A DNA stretch of 64,000 nucleotides. Source: Streptomyces sp. M92 (GTDB lineage Bacteria; Actinomycetota; Actinomycetes; Streptomycetales; Streptomycetaceae). Each line of letters opens with the position of its first letter. The stretch's first letter is position 1. The notes below the pieces were generated by a model that was not told the DNA's origin, did not search any database, and worked only from the letters and a program-made list of their open reading frames with translations. The DNA lies in contig NZ_CP101137.1 of NCBI RefSeq assembly GCF_028473745.1, positions 5,456,001 through 5,520,000 on the forward strand, written 5' to 3'. The position numbers and the translations under genes were made by a program. Positions 61,427 through 64,000 of the stretch are shown in pieces.

Positions 61427-62356
61427 ATGAAGCGGATACAGCGGGCCGCCGGCGCGGTCGTCGGCTCAGCGGTGGGTGACGCCCTGGGCGGCCCCTTCGA
61501 GTTCGGTCCCCCGGGAGCATTCTCCGCGCGGTTTCCCGCGCCTGGTGCCGGTGGCGAGATGAGCGGAGGCGGTGGCTGGGACCCCGGCGAGGCCACTGAC
61601 GACACTCAGATGGCCGTCCTGGTCGCGGAGTCCCTGGTGGAGCGGGGCGGACTGGATCTGCCGGACATCTTCGCCCGCTTCCAGCGGTGGGCAGCAGCAG
61701 AGCCGAAGGACATCGGCCTGCAGACCGAAGACGTCCTGACCAATGGCATGCCCTGGGACCTCGCCGCCGCGATCCATTTCCAGGTCAACCAGCGAGCAGC
61801 CGGAAACGGCTCCTTGATGCGGGCATCGACCTCAGCGGTCCACTTCGCGGCCGCCGGCCAAGAAGCCACCATGGACGCGGCCCGCCGCATCGCTGCCCTC
61901 ACCCACGGGGACCGCGCGGCCTGGGAAGGCACCGCGATCTTCCACGAACTCATCCGCGTCACGTTCGAGGACACCGACCCCCTCACCGCGCTTCCGGACG
62001 TACTGGCTCTTGTCCACGCCGACCACCGCGGCCGCTACGCCACGGTCCTCGCGCCCGACTGGCATCCCGATCAGGCCACCGAGTTCAACGGTGCCGTCTG
62101 GCCCTGCCTGGGCTCCGCCGTCTGGGCCCTGCGTACCACCACCAGCTTCGAAGACGCGATACGCGCGGCGATCGACCTCGGCGGCGACACGGACACCGTC
62201 GCCGCAGTGACCGGAGGCCTCGCGGGGGCGTACTACGGGCTGGATGCGATCCCCGCCCACTGGACCCGGCCGCTCCATGTCCTGCTCCCAGGATGCGACG
62301 GAAGAGTGCTGCACCTGCCAGACCTGCTGCACCTCACGCACCGACTCGGAGGCTGA
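61427..62356 (+). CDS. ADP-ribosylglycohydrolase (DraG-type) protein
   Basis: This 309-residue all-helical enzyme has the metal-binding motif EATDDTQMAVLVAESL near residue 62 and IDLGGDTDTVAAVTGGLAGA near residue 253. These are the two Asp-rich sites that hold the Mg2+ pair in DraG/ARH1-type proteins. KRIQRAAGAVVGSAVGDALG is the typical N-terminus. It removes ADP-ribose from proteins or nucleic acids, or cleaves related nucleotides. It is carried inside the 21-bp repeat-bounded segment. Confidence 0.9.
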   Translation: MKRIQRAAGAVVGSAVGDALGGPFEFGPPGAFSARFPAPGAGGEMSGGGGWDPGEATDDTQMAVLVAESLVERGGLDLPDIFARFQRWAAAEPKDIGLQTEDVLTNGMPWDLAAAIHFQVNQRAAGNGSLMRASTSAVHFAAAGQEATMDAARRIAALTHGDRAAWEGTAIFHELIRVTFEDTDPLTALPDVLALVHADHRGRYATVLAPDWHPDQATEFNGAVWPCLGSAVWALRTTTSFEDAIRAAIDLGGDTDTVAAVTGGLAGAYYGLDAIPAHWTRPLHVLLPGCDGRVLHLPDLLHLTHRLGG

Positions 62357-62477
62357 ACCGGTTCTTGCTCATCAACCGACCGATTGGTGTGCGAGATCAG
62401 CAAACGCCAGCGCACGACGGAATCGACGCCGGGTCATGCCCATAAACCCCGACCCTCCAGGTCAGCGGACTGATTGT

Positions 62478-62498
62478 CGCCGTTTGCGGCTGGTGACA
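62478..62498 (-). repeat. right copy of the perfect 21-bp inverted repeat
   Basis: Exactly complementary to 60208-60228. Coding sequence of the Tn3-type transposase resumes 7 bases beyond it. Confidence 0.9.
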
Positions 62499-62505
62499 GC
62501 CTTCT

Positions 62506-63060
62506 TACCGGCACCCCGATCTGGTCCGGCAGCAGTATGACCAGATCGTGAAGTACACCACCGCCCCGCGCCTGGGCACGGCGGAGGCCGAGCAGGTCCT
62601 GCGCCGCTTCACCCGCGGCGGGCCCAAGCACCCCACCTACCGCGCGATCGAGGAACTGGGCCGCGCGGTGCGGACGGCTTTTTCTGCGACTACCTCGCCG
62701 ACGTCGAGCTGCGGCAGGAGATCCACGAGGGCTTGCAGGTCGTGGAGAACCGGAGCAGCGCGAACAAGGACCTCTTCTACGGCAAGGACGGCGACCTCGC
62801 CGGGCAGGACAAGGAATCCCAGCAGGCGTCCATGCTCGCCCTCCGCCTGCTCCGGTCCGCCCCGGTCCACGTCAACACGTTGCTGATGCAGCAGGTCCTC
62901 GCCGACCCGAAGTGGGCCGACACGCTCACCGATGCGGACCGGCGGGTGCTGTCGCCCCTGTTCTGGACGCACGTGAACCCGTAGGGCAGGTTCGATCTGG
63001 ACATGAACAGCCGCCTCGCCCTGGGCCTGACTTGCCCCCAGGAGCGACGGTGCCCGGCCC
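62506..63060 (+). pseudogene. C-terminal fragment of a Tn3-family transposase
   Basis: YRHPDLVRQQYDQIVKYTTA, GTAEAEQVLRRFTRGGPKHP, then after a frameshift near 62680 QEIHEGLQVVENRSSANKDL, FYGKDGDLAGQDKESQQASM and LMQQVLADPKWADTLTDADR match the end of Tn3-type transposases. Near 62982 a TAG replaces the Tyr codon in the NPYGRFDLDMNSR motif. Sequence similarity ends near 63060. Confidence 0.8.
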
Positions 63061-63272
63061 GCGTACTTCTGAGGGCCGGGGCGCCACGGCATCCACCTGA
63101 CCAGAACCGGGCGCACGGTGGAGGTGTGGCCGGGCGGGTGCGCCGCTGCGCTCGTGTCTTCCGGATCCGCTCCGCCGCCCCGCCCCTGACGGTGATCTCC
63201 CCGCGCTTGCCCTGCGGGTACAAGTCCTCGGATGAGGACGGCGTCAGCCGGGGAAACGGAAGCGGCAGCGCT
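63061..63272. other. intergenic, nothing supported
   Basis: About 210 bases lie between the Tn3 fragment and the glycosyltransferase stop. No gene or motif is recognised. Confidence 0.4.
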
Positions 63273-64000
63273 TCAGAGCGCGGGGCCCTCGGCGGCGTTC
63301 AGCGTGTTCTCGATGAGGTCAGCGGCGCGCTGGGTGCCGCCCTCGGCCCGGACGGCGGCCTGCAACTGGTGGGACCGGTCGACGCGTTCCGGATCCGTGA
63401 CCAGGTCGTTCAGCGCCGCGCGAAGGGTCTCGGCAATGGCGTCAGCGGTGTCCACACGGCGGGCGACGCCGAGTTCCACGAGCCGGTCGGCGTTCATGAA
63501 CCGCTCGGCTCCCTGCGGCACGGCGATCACGGGAACGCCGGCGAGGAGCCCTTCGCCGCAGCCGCCCATGCCGGCGTGGGTGACGAAGGCGTCGGCCTGT
63601 TCCAGGATCGCCCGCTACGGGACCCAGGAGCGCACCTCGACGTTGGGCGGGATGGTGCCGAGGTCCTCGGGGTCGGTGTACTCGCCGATCTGGAGTACGA
63701 CGTGCCAGCCGGGCAGGTCGCCGAAGGCGGCGATGCACTGGCGCTATAACGCGGGCTGGCGCGGGTACGCCGAGCCGAGCGAGACCAGCAGCACGTTGTC
63801 CGCCATCGCCGGGCGGGTCCAGCCGTCCGTGTCCGCTCGGGTGGCGAAGCAGGGGCCGACGAAGGTCACCGTGTCGGTGTCGACTCGATCGGCGTGCGGC
63901 TGCATCGCTCTCGGGAAGGGGGCGAGGGCTCGGGCGGGCCGGAGAACGTGTCCACGTCCGTGGTGGTCGCACCGCAGTCGGCGAGCCACCGTGCGAACCT
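63273..64000 (-). pseudogene. macrolide-type UDP-glycosyltransferase, decayed and partial
   Basis: The minus-strand frame carries AMQPHADRVDTDTVTFVG, NVLLVSLGSAYPRQPAL, PGWHVVLQIGEYTDPEDLGT, AILEQADAFVTHAGMGGCGE and GTQRAADLIENTLNAAE. These are in the order of OleD/MGT-type macrolide glycosyltransferases, including the UDP-sugar region THAGMGG. TAG replaces the expected Tyr codon at 63744-63746 and a Gln codon at 63615-63617. A frameshift near 63930 separates RWLADCGATTTDVDTF. The N-terminal half lies outside the window. Confidence 0.8.

Noticed and set aside
1..64000. CRISPR arrays, tRNA or rRNA genes
   Set aside because: No regularly spaced repeats, cloverleaf sequences or rRNA-like segments were noticed on reading.

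Overview
This window is high-GC actinobacterial DNA, almost certainly from a Streptomyces chromosome. Third-codon positions are strongly G/C, GTG and TTG starts are common, and many genes overlap by the ATGA or GTGA type. The left edge carries a ram/amf-type locus with a precursor peptide nearly identical, as I recall it, to RamS, the SapB morphogen precursor of Streptomyces. No rRNA, tRNA or CRISPR array was found.

Region 1 (1-4.9 kb) is the right part of a ram operon, read leftward: LanKC-type synthetase RamC, RamS, a perfect 17-bp stem hairpin, a RamA-like ABC exporter, then the start of a second exporter running off the window. Region 2 (4.9-10.2 kb) mixes two gene remnants (MmyB-type regulator, MocR regulator) with small enzymes (a chloramphenicol-phosphotransferase-like kinase, a methyltransferase, a GNAT, an aldo/keto reductase) and a MerR-methyltransferase fusion. 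Region 3 (10.2-24.8 kb) is a nutrient-uptake and glycan-degradation island. It has a four-gene oligopeptide ABC operon with a permease-ATPase fusion and a divergent TetR regulator, then a secreted SGNH hydrolase, a GH3 glucosidase, a serine hydrolase, a second TetR, a GH1 glucosidase and a GH20 hexosaminidase. Three copies of a GAAAACCG-N9-CGGTTTTC-type palindrome sit before the SGNH/GH3 and GH1/GH20 divergent pairs, so these genes are probably one regulon.

Region 4 (24.8-34.9 kb) looks chromosomal: a mycothiol-dependent-type isomerase, an FGE-fold protein lacking the catalytic cysteine motif, the DUF2617-DUF4247-DUF350-membrane spermidine synthase operon, a polysaccharide deacetylase, a SulP anion transporter divergent from a MerR regulator across a near-perfect 24-bp palindrome, and a HAD phosphatase.

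Region 5 (35-51.6 kb) is an accessory zone packed with IS debris: several broken IS5-type transposases, a complete IS481-type element with a 15-bp target duplication, an IS630 element and an IS5 element with clear ends. Set in it is a translationally coupled four-gene operon (XRE regulator, ImmA/IrrE metallopeptidase, MAB_1171c-type membrane protein, FAD monooxygenase), flanked by two related IS fragments in the same orientation. Region 6 (52-64 kb) holds a DUF4185 secreted protein, an I36-type inhibitor divergent from a large HTH-nSTAND-WD40 protein, a TlpA-type thioredoxin lipoprotein, and a Tn3-family transposase broken into N- and C-terminal pieces. Between those pieces is a 2.3-kb segment bounded by perfect 21-bp inverted repeats that carries an ADP-ribosylglycohydrolase and two small coupled genes. 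The window ends in a decayed macrolide-type glycosyltransferase.
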